Shown: positions 1 to 12,576, numbered from the stretch's first letter. The stretch: 64,000 bases of DNA from Climacteris rufus (GCA_013398175.1 VZRZ01000466.1:1223893-1287892); one strand, 5' to 3'. Numbers and translations: made by a program. Notes: a model not told the origin generated them from the sequence alone.

Positions 1-2402
1 TCTCACCACAGGCTTTGAAGATGTATCAGTTCCGATGCTGCGGGAACCTCCTCCTCCATTGCTTCTCTTCTTTGGCAGACTGGCATCATTTGCTGGCTTT
101 CATATCTGATGTTTCAGTTGTTTTTCCTAGTTATTTGCTGTACTCCTTCTCCCCTGCCTAATCTACTAACTACATGACTACAGGGTTACATGGCGTGCGC
201 ATGCGTACTACAGAGATTGCTTCTTAAATGTACTGTCGCAGAGGCGTTTCTGTCCTTCCTAATTGGCCCAACTGTGGAAAACAGCACATCAATCTCCCAG
301 GAGCCATCAGAGATAGGCCCTGACTGGACAGCTGTGGGAGCTTCTGGAAGCTCCTTACAGGAGCCATCTTTTGGCCCCTACCACACCCAAAAAGCTAGAC
401 CCCCCGAACTTCTCAAACCACGACAGTGAGCTATCTTTAAACTAGCAAGCTTAGATATAACAGCTAAAGAAGTAGCAAAAGTAACACAGTGCTCAGGACA
501 AGTTGCAGACTCTTCCTCGAGGCTGGATATTTGGCCCATGGCCCACTTGGAATGACAGGTTGCTGCAGCTGGAGTGCTGCCTTACACAGGAAGGTAGCAA
601 ATGATCATATGTGCTGGCTGAACAGATCAAAGATCAGTCCTTAGTTTATCTTAGAAGTTACGAGATAAAATCCTTATGTGAATATTACAAAAGTTGTAGA
701 TGCAATTAGTACATAGACACAGTTTCACTCTTCAGTCAGCTACATCAACAAGATTCTCCCACAACGTCTCCTTTCCTAATTTTTTTTATAGATACTGTTG
801 AATCAGGTTTCGCTAGATATTCTCGAGACAATAAACTCTAAAGGGCACAAGAGTAGAGGTGATGAAGCAGAGAATGGGCAAACTCTCCACTGTGACATTT
901 CGCAGTGTCAAGAATCTTCAGAATACCCTATAGACCTAGTTTCTCGCATAAAGTAACCTACATGTTTGTTCCCCACCTAAAACAAACTATGCTTTGTCCA
1001 AAAAAATAAAAATGGGGAAATTTTGATCAGGCGAAGTACATGCCACCCTGAAATACCTCTCCAGCAAAAAGCTGTAATTTTCACATTAGCAACCCATAAA
1101 AGGCATGAATATTTTTTCTGGAACCAAGATTTATGTCCTTTGTAACACACAGCCCCCCGCTCATTTCTTGAGTCCAAGAAATGCACTCAAACAAGTGTAG
1201 CACTCCCTCCAATCCAGCTCCTTGTGAGGCACCAGTTGGAAGCAGATACAGATACCACAGCATGTAAGTGAAACACATCTCCATCGTCTTCCAGAGCATG
1301 TAACCGTGCTAAGGAGGGCTACAGTTCAGCTTCCCATCTCTGTAAACTTCAGGAAAGAATTCAGTTTAGATCAATGCAAGACAGATTTTACATTAATTCT
1401 TTCCTGTTGCAAAACAAGAGTCACAGACCACATAACATTTAAAAAGTATGCAAAGCAGCAGGTGATTTCAGAACCACACTGAGCAATGTTATTTAGCAAA
1501 AAACTAGCCTGTGGGTTCTGCAAATGATATTACTCCCTACGCTCACTTCCATGGAAAATGTAGAATTCTGTATACAAACAATGCACACCAAGCAGCATGA
1601 AACTGCATTTGAGGACCAGAAAAAAGCCTCTTTGAGCCATCTTCAGACCTGATTTGACCTCGGATAATTTCACTGCAATAAGTGTGATTTCTTCTATTTG
1701 TGTGCACCTGTTATGGATAAAGAAGTCTGAAGTAAAATGAAATTGCTGCATGCAGGGATTATAACAGTTGATGTCATGGCTGGGTTACAAGGACTAGGAA
1801 CAGACGAGAAGCAAACAGCTGTCACCATCTCAAACCCAGAACAAAGTATTGTTTTAATGGTAATATGCTTTAGATAATGTAAATACTGCATGTAGATCAC
1901 AGAGTTCCAGTTAAGTGGCTTACTGCTTTTCATTCTTCCAGGAGAAATGGAGCAGCAATAGGGAAAGGACTAACTTCAGCACAGTATGAGCTACAGGAAA
2001 CCAGAAGGCACTCTTGGACTATGTCTGCTGTCTCAAGGTAGCACAGACAGAAATCAAGTGTATTAATGGCCCTTTTTGTCTGGGTATACACTTTGTTAAA
2101 AAGCAGAGGTATGCTAAGCATTGTGATTGTGGTAACTAGAAGTGGTTTGAATATCTAGGTGTCCGTGCAGAGGGTGAAGGGACCAGTTACTCCCACTGGA
2201 CACACATTCAACTGCAATTCAAGCCTGTCCTGATGCATTTGTTTTCCATGTAGCTTTCACAACACTGAGCTGTATCATTGCCTGAAAACAGGCAGCATCT
2301 GTGACAAGCTGACCTTGCAAATTCAAGCCTAAGACCAAGAAAGAGATGACTGGAAGCTGGACACTGTAGAGTGCATATCAGTAATGTTTACAAATTGTTG
2401 GA

Positions 2403-2422
2403 TTTTTTTTTTTTTTTTTTTT
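2403..2422. repeat. Poly-T run (T20)
   Basis: Twenty uninterrupted T residues. Read on the minus strand it is a poly-A run, as left by retroposition, but the flanking sequence on the minus strand is not a recognisable retrocopy. Length is likely to be polymorphic and prone to sequencing slippage. Confidence 0.95.
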
Positions 2423-3320
2423 GGTAGTTATTACTCCAGCAGCTCTTTTCTAGCAAGGAAAAAGGTTAATTTATGACAAAGCATCTTTTCTGAGATCAAA
2501 GGAGATAAACAAGAAATAAAAGCACCTCTCAGGCTAAGAATTACGCTAAGCAGCTCACTACTCTTAGCATTCTCAGCTCTTACATAACTTTAAAAGTCCT
2601 CTTTGTTAGGTTAAAGAAAACAGCTTGCATGCAGCCAGTATAGGGTGCAGGAAGGTCAAAGCAGCACCAATACATTGCTGAAAGTTATCTACTCCTGAGA
2701 GGGCAAGAGTGTGAACTCCCACCTCCTGCATCCAGAATAGTGCCCTGCACATGGTGTACATTTCACACCTGGAGCTTGGGAATGAGCCAGTGATTTCAAA
2801 TTATGGCAGGGCAAAAAAGAAGTGGAAGTCCCAGCCACTAACTAGGAGAAAAGCTAATTCTCGCTTCTGAAGCACTATAATCCCTCTTTCTGCTTCTTAA
2901 GGACTCAGAAGACCACTTCCTCCAAAGAAAACACTATGAAAAGTGCCAGATGTTTCTGCTGATAGAGCTGAGGCAAACCTAGGATAGGTTTACCTGAGGA
3001 AGGTGCTGTTATAAGATGTGGCAGTTAAGGAGTATCGCCCAACCTTAATCCTGGAGTATATCCTTCTAACATGGATATCTACAGACCTTTTGTAATATGA
3101 TCATCATATAAATAAAAAAAGAAACTGGAATTTCTAGGTAGCAATGACAGTGTGCAAACATGAGAGAATAGAAGAACTTTGCATAAAAGGTTGTTTTGAC
3201 TGTTTCCAGCTACATTTTCACTTTAGCGAGACACTCAGAGCCGAAAGGATGAACTGGAGCCTGTGCACTGCTGTTTCTTTCATCATCAAATGCTCTGGAA
3301 GCACCATTAGATATTAGGAT

Positions 3321-3357
3321 TGTGTGAATTGGTCTCTTGAAAACAGCAATTCACACA
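3321..3357. repeat. Perfect 11-bp inverted repeat, 15-nt loop
   Basis: The arms TGTGTGAATTG (3321-3331) and CAATTCACACA (3347-3357) are exact reverse complements separated by 15 nt. In RNA the stem extends by a U-G and an A-U pair (3320/3358, 3319/3359) and then fails, so at about 13 pairs it is too short for a typical microRNA precursor. Confidence 0.85.
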
Positions 3358-5088
3358 GTGTTTTTGAGAAATTTTAGGAAGAAAAATAGAGAAAAACTTA
3401 GTCAGCTGAAAACCAACAGTTGCAACTTGAGGGAAATCCTCGATCTTTCAGTTATATAGACACTGTCAGGAGATGTGCTGTTACTGGGCTGCTCAGGCAG
3501 GAAGGATGAGTCATTTTTCCCAGTAATATTTTTTTTTTAATTTAATCATTTAGAACTGATTTTCTCCTGAGACATCCTCCATTCAAACTTTATTGGCATT
3601 CTTTGCCAAGAAATCTTTTCTCTTGGGGCCTCTCTGGATTTCACAGGTAAAGAAATGCCAGCTGTGATCACTCACTCAACCACTTGTATTAAAAATAGTA
3701 GAGAACACTGCATAGTCTTCTGTATTTGAGAACATGGAAGAATACAAAGACTTACTCTACAAGCACATCAGAAAGAATGGAGCCAAGTGAGCCACAAAAC
3801 ACAAGGCTTGTCAGCAGTGCAATGGAAAGAAAGTAAAATGAACTTCCACCTTGTTTTAGAAAAGATGCCAGTAACATTTTACAAATCAAGTGAACTATAG
3901 GGAATATATGACAAGTATATAAACCTAAGATGTAGGAATATACATACTGTTAAGAATTAAATGAAAAGAAAATGCATGATTTTAACATATTCTTTTAGTA
4001 CCTACTCACATAAAGCAGTACAGAGTAGTTTATAACACATTTAGAGATGAAGATGTCATTAAATTATACACTTCACAACCACCAGTAGTACATTAAATCC
4101 AGTTACATTCCCTTCTGAATCATAACCATCCTCCAACATTTAATGTCAAGAGAAACTTAAAACCGAAATATGTAATTTTATATTGTGTGTGTTGCATTCT
4201 GCACATAAGCAACCCATTCTGAAAGGTTTGTTTAGGTACACTTCTGGTATCAGTGCAGCAGTTCAGACACAGAAAAACCAGCAAAACCACTGAAACAAAC
4301 TCTCTTACCACTGGTATTTAAAAGTGTTAAATCACTAGCTCAAATCAGCACATTGCCTTTTAAAATAGAGCTACTTGTATTGACATAGATAATTCTTCTT
4401 AATCGTGTAGCTATTTGATTTTTCTTCAGAGGTCAATCCCTATAGTTTAGAACTTCTCAATAAATAGTATGGCCCCTAATATAAATTGACTTACTGTAGC
4501 AAAATTAGGTAGTTCAGATTACTTCCAGTTTTACAAGATGACTCTTTAAGGCCATTTGCTTTTTACTACAGTGTTTGGCAATCAAAAGACAACACTGCTG
4601 CTATATTTGACCCCTCCCCATAAATGTATGAATGTATTCTTTAATCCTAGTCACTTGTAACTCGGTTCATTTACAGTGGCAGAGTGACAATAAAGGCTTT
4701 TGTTCCATTCTGGATGCCTTGGTTTCTTTAAAGATGTCAAACAAATTCCTGAGTATTCTTAGTATTAGAATGGATGTAATAACTGCGCCATTAGTTTTCA
4801 AGAAAAACTTCTGTTGACAGAAAATGGGACCTTTTGCTTGACAATTCCTTGAGCATCTTGCACACTTGCTCTCATCTTCTCTGAGGCTAATTTTAAGAAC
4901 TGGAGTAGTAAAGGAAATATCCCAAAGAGTACTCTTTTTTTCTTTCCAAAGCGTATATAAGTTTGTTGGAAGAAATACCTAAACGTCTGACCCAGTTGAG
5001 AATCATTAGAAAAATCCAGTGGTCTTAATTTTGTTACTCTAAGGCTTTTTTCAGTATTCTAATTCTCACAACAATAAAAATCAGACAC

Positions 5089-5141
5089 TAATTAGTTTCA
5101 TAATTAGGCAAGCTATCCAAAAAATGGAGAGAGTTAATTAG
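5089..5141 (+). promoter_or_regulatory. Cluster of three TAATTAG homeodomain-type sites
   Basis: Exact copies of TAATTAG occur at 5089-5095, 5101-5107 and 5135-5141, all on the plus strand. TAATTA/TAATTAG is the core recognised by many homeodomain transcription factors. Three copies within 53 bp is more than base composition predicts, so an enhancer-like function is possible. This is inference: AT-rich DNA gives such sites by chance and no transcript or conservation evidence is available. Confidence 0.3.
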
Positions 5142-6190
5142 TATTTCTCCCTTAACAGTCCAAGAAAAAAAATTATTCAATAAAATGTTACAGCAAAACG
5201 GTAAATAACAGGACTGCATTCAGGGATTTCCAGATTCTAGTCAGCACTAAAAGGAATAGGGAACTTTTGGTATATTAAGGCATTATAAATCCAGTCTTTC
5301 CCACCTATTGGAAACTATGCATGAGACTTTACAAAGGTTTGCAACTCAGAGATGAGTTTGTCTGTTTGGGGTCTACCTGATGATTTGTGTGCTGCAGTGC
5401 CATTTTCTGCCCAAGGACAACATAGCTACAAATGCCTCTTTCACAGTCTCCTTTTCTCGGAGTCCTGCTCCAGAGTGTTATGTACAACCTCTCGGTGTAA
5501 AGAATGTCCTGAAGCTTTCACTTGATTTCTCATTTACCATGTCTACACATCTGCTTTCTTCTGTTTTGTTTTAAGGCTAGAAGCATATGGCCCTTCGTGG
5601 TCTTGAAACCCCATAGGGCAATTTTAACAGACATTGTGTATGATAGAGACTCTAAAAGTTAACCTAGTTTGACAGCAGTCCCACCTGAAGGAGCTTAATT
5701 TATGAAAAATATATGGGAAAGGACAGATTTTCCATCTGGTCTGTGCTACTGTAGACAACAACAGAGAAATATAAGAAAGACGTGTAAAGTGACAACATAG
5801 GAAAACAAGCCTACAAGACTCTTGTGCAAGTCTCTAATGAGCTCTTTCTCCTTCACCCTGCATAAAGGTCTAACAGAAAAACAAACATACATTAAAAAAA
5901 TAGAGTTAGCTTATTTTCAGACTACTTTTTTTTACAAGATTTGACACAGTCTCTCTAACAGTAGCTTACTGGTCAACATAAGGTACATCTGAAAGTCTGT
6001 GTCCAGTTTCTGGTGTGTCTCACTATCACTATATCCAGATGCATCAATATTAGCAGAGAATCTAATTAGCTGTCTCAGAAGATAAAGGCCAGTAAAAAAA
6101 AATGGAATGGACATGAAGGACAAACAGCTGTCCAAATCATGATGCATCTTGCTCAGGCACCAAGGGCTATGCTGGTCCCCAGGCTTGAAG

Positions 6191-6240
6191 CCAAAAATCC
6201 TTCCAAAGTATATTGGAAGGGAAGGCTTGGAAGATTTTGG
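6191..6240. repeat. Dyad with two competing 3' arms
   Basis: CCTTCCAA (6199-6206) faces TTGGAAGG (6213-6220) across a 6-nt loop, a perfect 8-bp hairpin. A second downstream arm, TTGGAAG followed by ATTTTGG (6227-6240), can instead pair with the longer CCAAAAAT plus CCTTCCAA (6191-6206) with small bulges. The two pairings exclude each other. No transcript is known, so function is unassigned. Confidence 0.6.
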
Positions 6241-6375
6241 TCTCTATCAATATCATGATGGATTGTTTATTTTGTAGGACATTCTACACTTCTTTAGAGG
6301 ACAAATTCTCCTTATACTTTAGAGTCTGAACACAATGGTCCCAACCTCTTCTGCTTTTTACCTGTGCTGTGGTGT

Positions 6376-6420
6376 GCTTTTGTGTTTCTGCCTTTTGTAT
6401 TATGGCCTTTTGTGTTATTA
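6376..6420 (+). repeat. Minisatellite, three 15-bp units
   Basis: Three adjacent 15-bp units share the core CTTTTGTRTT: 6376-6390, 6391-6405 and 6406-6420. The second and third units are the most alike. Because the unit is a multiple of three, all frames through it show a repeated pentapeptide (for example FCVSA/FCIMA/FCVIT), but there is no other sign of coding. Confidence 0.8.
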
Positions 6421-8331
6421 CAAGTTTGGAGGAAGTTCTGTGGCTCCTGGGATACACACAGAGTAGCATTTCTGTGGACTTACCTGGATTAAACATTTAT
6501 CACACGACTGCCTGCTACTGCAAAGGACTAAATTTGATGGCTGAGGTACTTCCTTCAAGATTCCTCTTCCATCAAGTTACAGTTTATGCATTAGCTAACA
6601 TAATGGACAGCTCAAAGGGAGCGTGCTCCAAATCTGCCCTGCCCAGGCAGCAAAAAAAAAGGTAGACAGTCTCCAGAGCCATCAACACAATATAAGCTCA
6701 ATACTGCTGTTCAAATAAACAGCAAAAGCAGAGATTTCTCAGTCTGACTGCAGCTGCTGCTGCTTCCACCATCTCCTTTCTTACCCCAGGGAATCAAACT
6801 TTGCACTGCAGATATTTCTACAATATGTCCTCCTGCCCAGCTGCCTGATATATTAACACCAGGTTCAAAACAACACAGACTTTTCGTCTACCTTGTTCTT
6901 TAGGTGATTGCAATCCTTGGTCTGCAGATTTTAATCCTTTCCCTCATGAAATTTGCCATCTTATTTTAGACATTTTTTCACCTCAAGCTGTCATTGTCAC
7001 ACACGCAGTTCCAGAGCCAATAGTAATGAGCAGTGCTGAGGACAAATTTCATAATCAATGTGTTACCTAGATTCTGCCCTGAGCTTGTTTAGGAATTGCA
7101 AGGAGAAATGCTGTCCCCGTATGAGTCAAGAAAATGAATTACTACTAACTCTAACGGAGTCAGATTTTTCAGCCTCAGTTACTGAAGCTCCAGGTAAAGC
7201 ACTTTATACTGAAAGCTCCCCCTATAGCTGCTGCCAGAGGACCTGAATCAATTAGCAAGGTATTAGTAGGAAAATATGAAGGCAAAATTAGATCTACATT
7301 CATACACACCCTCCTTTATCCATTCTCTTTCTCCAAACCATCAATACACCTGACCCACTTTCTAACTCCCTGTTGTTGCAGATGTTGCTGATGCAAAACC
7401 TGTTTCAGCTTATTGGGAAGATACATTCATCAGAGAAATAATGCAGTGCAGCAGTGTCTTCTTTTGTCAGGAGCAGCTGGAATTATTGCTTACTTGTTGT
7501 CACCCCAAGGCATTCATAATTAGGAGCAGAAGATGTGTGTGCCAAGATAAGCTGTAAAAGACACATTTTATGCCAAAAGCAGGTTGGGAATGTCTTTGTA
7601 AGTATGGCAAATGGTTCCATTTATACCTTAATGAAGGCAATTTTCTTGGATTTCATTTTTACCATTTGCATAGAAGAATTTGATCTGTTGCAGTAAAGAT
7701 TCAAGTAGCATGCATCTATGATGGCACAGTACCAAAACCCGTTATTTCTGACTGCAACAAATTCAAAATTCCATGATAAACAAAAAAGTCTCCACAACTG
7801 CTTACCTATCTGAGTATTTCAATATTAATCTACTTTTCAAGGATTTAACTTGACAATGAAAGAGTATTAGTTTTACCAAGAACATGATTTTCAATTAATT
7901 TAAAGCTAATTTAAGCATGAGGGGTGTTCGTTTCAGCCCTGCTCAAAAAGTTTGAAGCAAAATCCCATGATCTTCCAATGCACCTGATAGTGTGCAGTAC
8001 CAAAGAATATGTGTCAGTAAAATGACAGACTGTGAAAGGGAATAGCAGAGGCTTGGGTACATGTTTCTTTTTTGCCAGGTTTCCTACTGCAGCAGTAACT
8101 GCTGGCAGAGTAGCAATCAGCGAGGAGACTGTAAGAGCTGAAACCTGTGCAGCTGTTTTCTTTGCAGCTGACTTCGCCTTAACTGCAAACCCAGAGTTCT
8201 AGCAGCCTCACCACATGGGTGATAGACTGTTATCCCTGTCACATTCCCTTGCTTGGCCACAGTCTGAGTTGAGGTGTCCGTGACAAAAGGCTGCATCCAG
8301 CTCAGCTTCACCAGCAGGACTGTGCTCAGCA

Positions 8332-8418
8332 GTTTCCCAGTGGGAAACCCTCCTGTCCACTTCTCTCCTCAGGGACAGGCTGAATAAACCAATTCATCAA
8401 TCTCTGAATAAGCCTGTC
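8332..8418. repeat. Cluster of three short inverted repeats
   Basis: GTTTCCC-AGT-GGGAAAC (8332-8348) is a perfect 7-bp hairpin. CCTGTCC (8352-8358) is the exact complement of GGACAGG (8373-8379). GACAGGCT (8374-8381) is also the exact complement of AGCCTGTC (8411-8418). The central arm is shared, so the second and third stems cannot form together. CTGAATAA is in addition directly repeated at 8380-8387 and 8404-8411. The pairings are visible in the sequence; any role is unknown. Confidence 0.7.
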
Positions 8419-10019
8419 AGAAGCCTCCCCCTTGTCAGAAGGAATTTTTTACTACTTACTACTAAACAAGTCCTGCCAAAGCCCCGTGCAGGACTATGCC
8501 CATGCATTTCACAGTGCCAGCCATTCCTGTGAGCAACTCAGCTGGGAGGAAAAAGTGTTACAAAAGTCTTCAGTATGGCATATTGTCGACCACTGACTAC
8601 CAGCCCTTTTAATCCAAACCTCACTTCAGTTGACTCTTTTGCCACTGGTCATAGCCAGGGCCTGTTCTGCAGTGTGGCTTCATGGAGGGCTCTGCAGAAC
8701 ACTGGGTGAGCATCTCTGCATCATCTGCATGTGTGAGTGCAGACCCAGAGGCCTATGGATTGAGTTTCATATACTTAATACAGAAACATCACCCTTAACC
8801 TCCAGTGCCTCTATACAGTACTCAGGTAAGTCCCTCTGCCAAGATCAAGTTGCAGGGGCCAGAGACAATCACACACAACATGATGCCATAATAAGCCTTT
8901 CTCTCATAGCTCTTCCTTGATAAATAAAACTTACCTTGAAATAATTAAACAAAAAAAAAAAACCCTACATATTTCAAAGATATTATCAATTTCATTCTTT
9001 ATCAGAAAACCTTTTGACTGGAATTTTCCAGAAAAAAACTATGACCTGGGATTCCCAGATGCCTTTGTATTTTAACCCAACTGAGCAGATGTTCATTATC
9101 GTTCTAAAAGCAGAAAAATAAGTTAACAGTCACAACACAGAGGAAAAGAACACTGATACATTTTGACACTTATGACTTGCAGATCAGAGACCTATGAAAA
9201 CACTACTGTCCTGTCAAGATTTAAAAAATGAACTGGATGAAAATCACCTGCAGAATGCTGATGAGGCCTCTGCTTCTCTGTCCATCCCTGACGTGCCATG
9301 TGCTGAACTTCTGCTTCTTCCCCCTGCAACTGAAAGTCAAAGAGTGAAAGGTCTGACATTCGCTGCTGGGCTGCACTGACCATTAAACAAATAATTGAGG
9401 TGACAGGAGATGTATTTGTCAGGTCATCTTATAACTGAGATGAAAACCATGCATTTTTAGGGGTAAAAGGCAAGCATGTACTGAAGCACAGGATTATGGC
9501 TACATGATCAGAATTGTACAGGACAGAGTACCTCGAGACAAAAGCCTGAAAGGACTCGGCTCAGAGTAGCAATGTGCAAATGCAGAGTTTCCATGGGAAT
9601 AAACTACTTTGGTCCCAAAAAGAAGCTACTTGGAATTCAAACTGGGGCAACACTTCTAAGGCAAAAGCACCGTGTGGTCATAATTTTTTCTCCCTTGAAG
9701 CAAGAAAGGTTTTTCAATCTTACCCCACTTACACATGCATAATCATAGAATATAAAATCATTTCAAAGACAATGGTGTAAGTGGAGTAAGTATTCACACT
9801 TTCACAAAGTTTCCTTACTATTGCTGGAAATTGTTAGCCATGCATAGCAAAGGTTTTTTTCCTTGCTGGTTAGCCTTGTTGCTAATTGTCATAATTCTGA
9901 TTTACCATCACAGTGACCATCATCACAATGTGTTACAATGGAACATAAAACACTCAAGAAGTTCAATCTCAATAACTACATACTGTAAAATATATACAGA
10001 AGGAATTCTTTACTTTTGA

Positions 10020-10211
10020 GGGTGGAGAGGCACTGGAATAGGTTGCTGGGAGATGTTGTGGATGCCCCACCCCTGAAGGTGTTCAAGGCCAGGTTGGATG
10101 GGGCATTAAGCAACCTGGTCTAGTGGGAGGTGTCGCTGCCCACAGTAGGGGGGTTGGAACTATGTGTTTTTCATGGTCCCTTCCAACCCAAGCCATTCTA
10201 TGATTCTATGA
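10020..10211 (+). mobile_element. CR1 LINE, 5'-truncated 3' end
   Basis: CR1 is the dominant non-LTR retrotransposon of birds and other sauropsids and is usually found as short 5'-truncated 3' ends. This copy has the familiar tail: GAGGCACTGGAATAGGTTG near the start, then GTTCAAGGCCAGGTTGGATG at 10081-10100, CAACCTGGTCTAGTGGGAGG at 10111-10130, and GGTCCCTTCCAACCCA before the terminus. It ends in two octamer units, ATTCTATG-ATTCTATG, the hallmark 3' terminus (10195-10210). About 190 bp remain and none of the reverse-transcriptase or endonuclease region is left, so the copy is dead. It is only moderately diverged from what I know of the family, hence the younger of the two copies here. Assigning the subfamily would need a library search. 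Confidence 0.96.
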
Positions 10212-12120
10212 AATAGGCAGGCTGTGTACTGCCCTGAGCTCTGGACTGTGATCATCGATGCCATTTATGTGTTAGTGTGCTCCCAGCCAAGTTCTCATCT
10301 ATCCTGACTCCCAGTCTCCCACAACCTACCTGGGCTCAGCTTTGGGATGGAACAGTATTGCCATGTTCTTACTAATCCATTTGGGCTCAGTCATCATGTT
10401 TGAGGATGGAAAGAAAATTTATCCATGTGAACATGAGCTAAGCAGACACTAACTTTTCCTAAGGGCAGGGAACACTTCCTGGCTCATTTTATCTAGCTTT
10501 AGAGACACTGCCCCTACACAATAGGCAGTAGAGGCCCACCTTAAGGCCAAATTGCCCTACTAATTAGCACCTGGAAAGCCCACTGCATTGGTTGGTGTTG
10601 AATCCATTGACAGTCAGAGAGGGAAGCCGACCTTGGATGCGTCTTTGTACTTATCTACCAGAGGAAGGGCTCTGATCTCACTCAGAGCTCAGCAAGTCTC
10701 CTCAGTGAGACTGAAGCCATTTTAATCATTGACATGTGGTCAAGAGGGGCTATTTTTAAAAAAAGTTCTCTGAAATGGAATAGGTATATATTTAGGTGCA
10801 ATAAAACTAGAACATTTTTCCAACAATAGAAGTCATTTGACACTGCTCAGAAAATCTGTAAAACTTTCACTGGAAAAGTTCAGATCATCATAGTTTAGAT
10901 TACCAAATCACTGGATTTGTTGGGTTTTTTTTTTCAGGAGGAAGAGACATAAAACTAACTGTTGTATTTTGGAAGCTTTAATGATCTCATGTGAATTTTT
11001 TCCACAACGTTTACTCGAACAAGGACAATTTCAGCTCCAGCAGTCTATGCCCAAGTGCAAGAGATGTGAATATATAGTGGTTTTAAAAACAAAAATAAGA
11101 CAGTATCTCACCATCTTGTCTTGATTCCTCTTTAGGATATGTTCTCCATATGGATATTTTCATAATGTTACAACTGAATCAAGGACCTGAAGTGGGCAAA
11201 GTTCCATGAGACATTAAACTGAGGCCAAGAGAAAAAGGAAGATACTGAGATGGGTATTTGAGGAAGGAAAACGGAAAAAGAATCAAAATTTCTGAGAGAT
11301 CCTATTCCTTGCCATATCAGTGACCTGTGCAGATCACAACTAGGTCAGAGTCCCTGCAAAACTGGAGGACAAAAGATGGGAAAATCACAGATTTCTCACA
11401 GACAGCTGAGTTGAAGGCAAGTCTCAGGAAAGAAGAACATACCCCTACAAACGCTAAAGGCCAAAATAATAAAGCAGAGGGCCAGCTTCGGGTCTCTCTG
11501 CCAAGAATCTAAAAGAGCAAATTCCAAGTCCCAGAAATATTATACAGAGATACCAGAGATTAAACGGAGATACCAGTTCAGAGCATATAAGGACATTGGG
11601 TATGTGCACACAGATGGAGGGGCCAAGACCATGAAGTTCAGAATCAGATTCCCAGAATTCAGTGTTTAGGGTATCAGTGCTCAAGTATAATAGAAAAGAG
11701 ACATGGTCATGAATCAAAGAGCATGGATTTAATTTCTGGCAGCTAACTGCAGGAACTCAGGGCCTCAGTGCTACAGCCTCTGGACCTGAAAAAGAAATAT
11801 TTTTTGGACTTTCGTATGTCAGAAAAGTGTGTACAAAATCAAATTTTAAGATGGAAATATAAACTGTATTCTCTACAACATAGATAATTAACAGGAGTTT
11901 GCACAAAGGAGACTGGTAATATTCTCAAAATCTTTGATTTATGCAGGCAGGGCACTTGTTTTCTGTGCATTGTGCCTTTAGACTCCTAGCATAGCAAACA
12001 TTTTAGATCACAGTCACTTCTGGTTATTAAGGAAGGTATTCACGTAGGCGTCATTGAAGAGGAATAGTTTGTTTTTATTTAGTTTTTTTGCAGTCTTTGC
12101 AAGCTGCTTCTTTCCCAATA

Positions 12121-12576
12121 TTAAAATCCCAGTGCCTTCAGTGTGTGACAGAGCAGTGGGTCTGGTAAGCCTGTGACAGGGAAGGATCCTGGCACGAGGC
12201 TCCTGCTGAAGAAGTTCTCAAAGTCTCTTTTGAATAGTGGATCTCTTGAGAGAGCATATCTTTGCTCCATGGTAGCCTTGCCTCTGTACCAACCCATGCC
12301 CCAGGTGCCACAGCAGGCCCAGTGCAGGTCACATTGGTCATGCACATCCTGCATCACCAGGTTCCACAAAGCAGGAGAAAGGGTTTCACACAGTGGATGG
12401 CTAAGGCAAAGGACAGTCAGGTGAGAAAAATGAGATGTGGTGCCATGGCAGGAGCAGCCAGGAGCCTTTGAGCAATGTGATATTTGACAGGTCTGTGATT
12501 TCCTTAATCTAAAATAAAAAGACCATGTTATCCTTTTAGAAGGAAAAAAGCTTGAGGCCCCTAATCCTGGTGACAA
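12121..12576 (-). other. 151-codon open frame, TTG start, probably not a gene
   Basis: This is the longest stop-free stretch in the window, but it begins at TTG, not ATG; the first ATG would leave about 77 codons (MQDVHDQCDLHWACCGTWGM onward). The patch is richer in G+C than its surroundings and open frames overlap it on both strands, as expected where stop codons are rarer. The translation is rich in Cys, Trp and His and shows no family I recognise. It could be chance, a fragment of an old repeat, or an exon of a non-coding RNA. I do not call it a gene. Confidence 0.3.

Larger units (their letters stand above)
1..10019. other. Non-coding unique sequence, no gene seen
   Basis: This is AT-rich vertebrate sequence with only short open frames (under 100 codons), none recognisable as protein. 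I see no CpG island, no tRNA-like cloverleaf and no credible exon chain. The only structure I can support is listed separately: a T20 run, a perfect 11-bp inverted repeat, a TAATTAG cluster, a dyad near 6.2 kb, a 3 x 15 bp repeat, a hairpin cluster near 8.35 kb and an A12 run at 8951-8962. It could be intergenic or intronic; nothing in the sequence decides this. Confidence 0.7.

Noticed and set aside
7915..7975. Terminal inverted repeat of a mariner-like transposon (GAGGGGTGTTCGTTTC)
   Set aside because: No partner inverted repeat, no TA duplication and no transposase remnant were found.
9740..9775. Possible third CR1 tail on the minus strand (AATCATAGAATATAAAATCATTT)
   Set aside because: About 23 bases resemble the reverse complement of a CR1 terminus, but the expected following GG(T)TGGAA block is missing. 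Too short to call.
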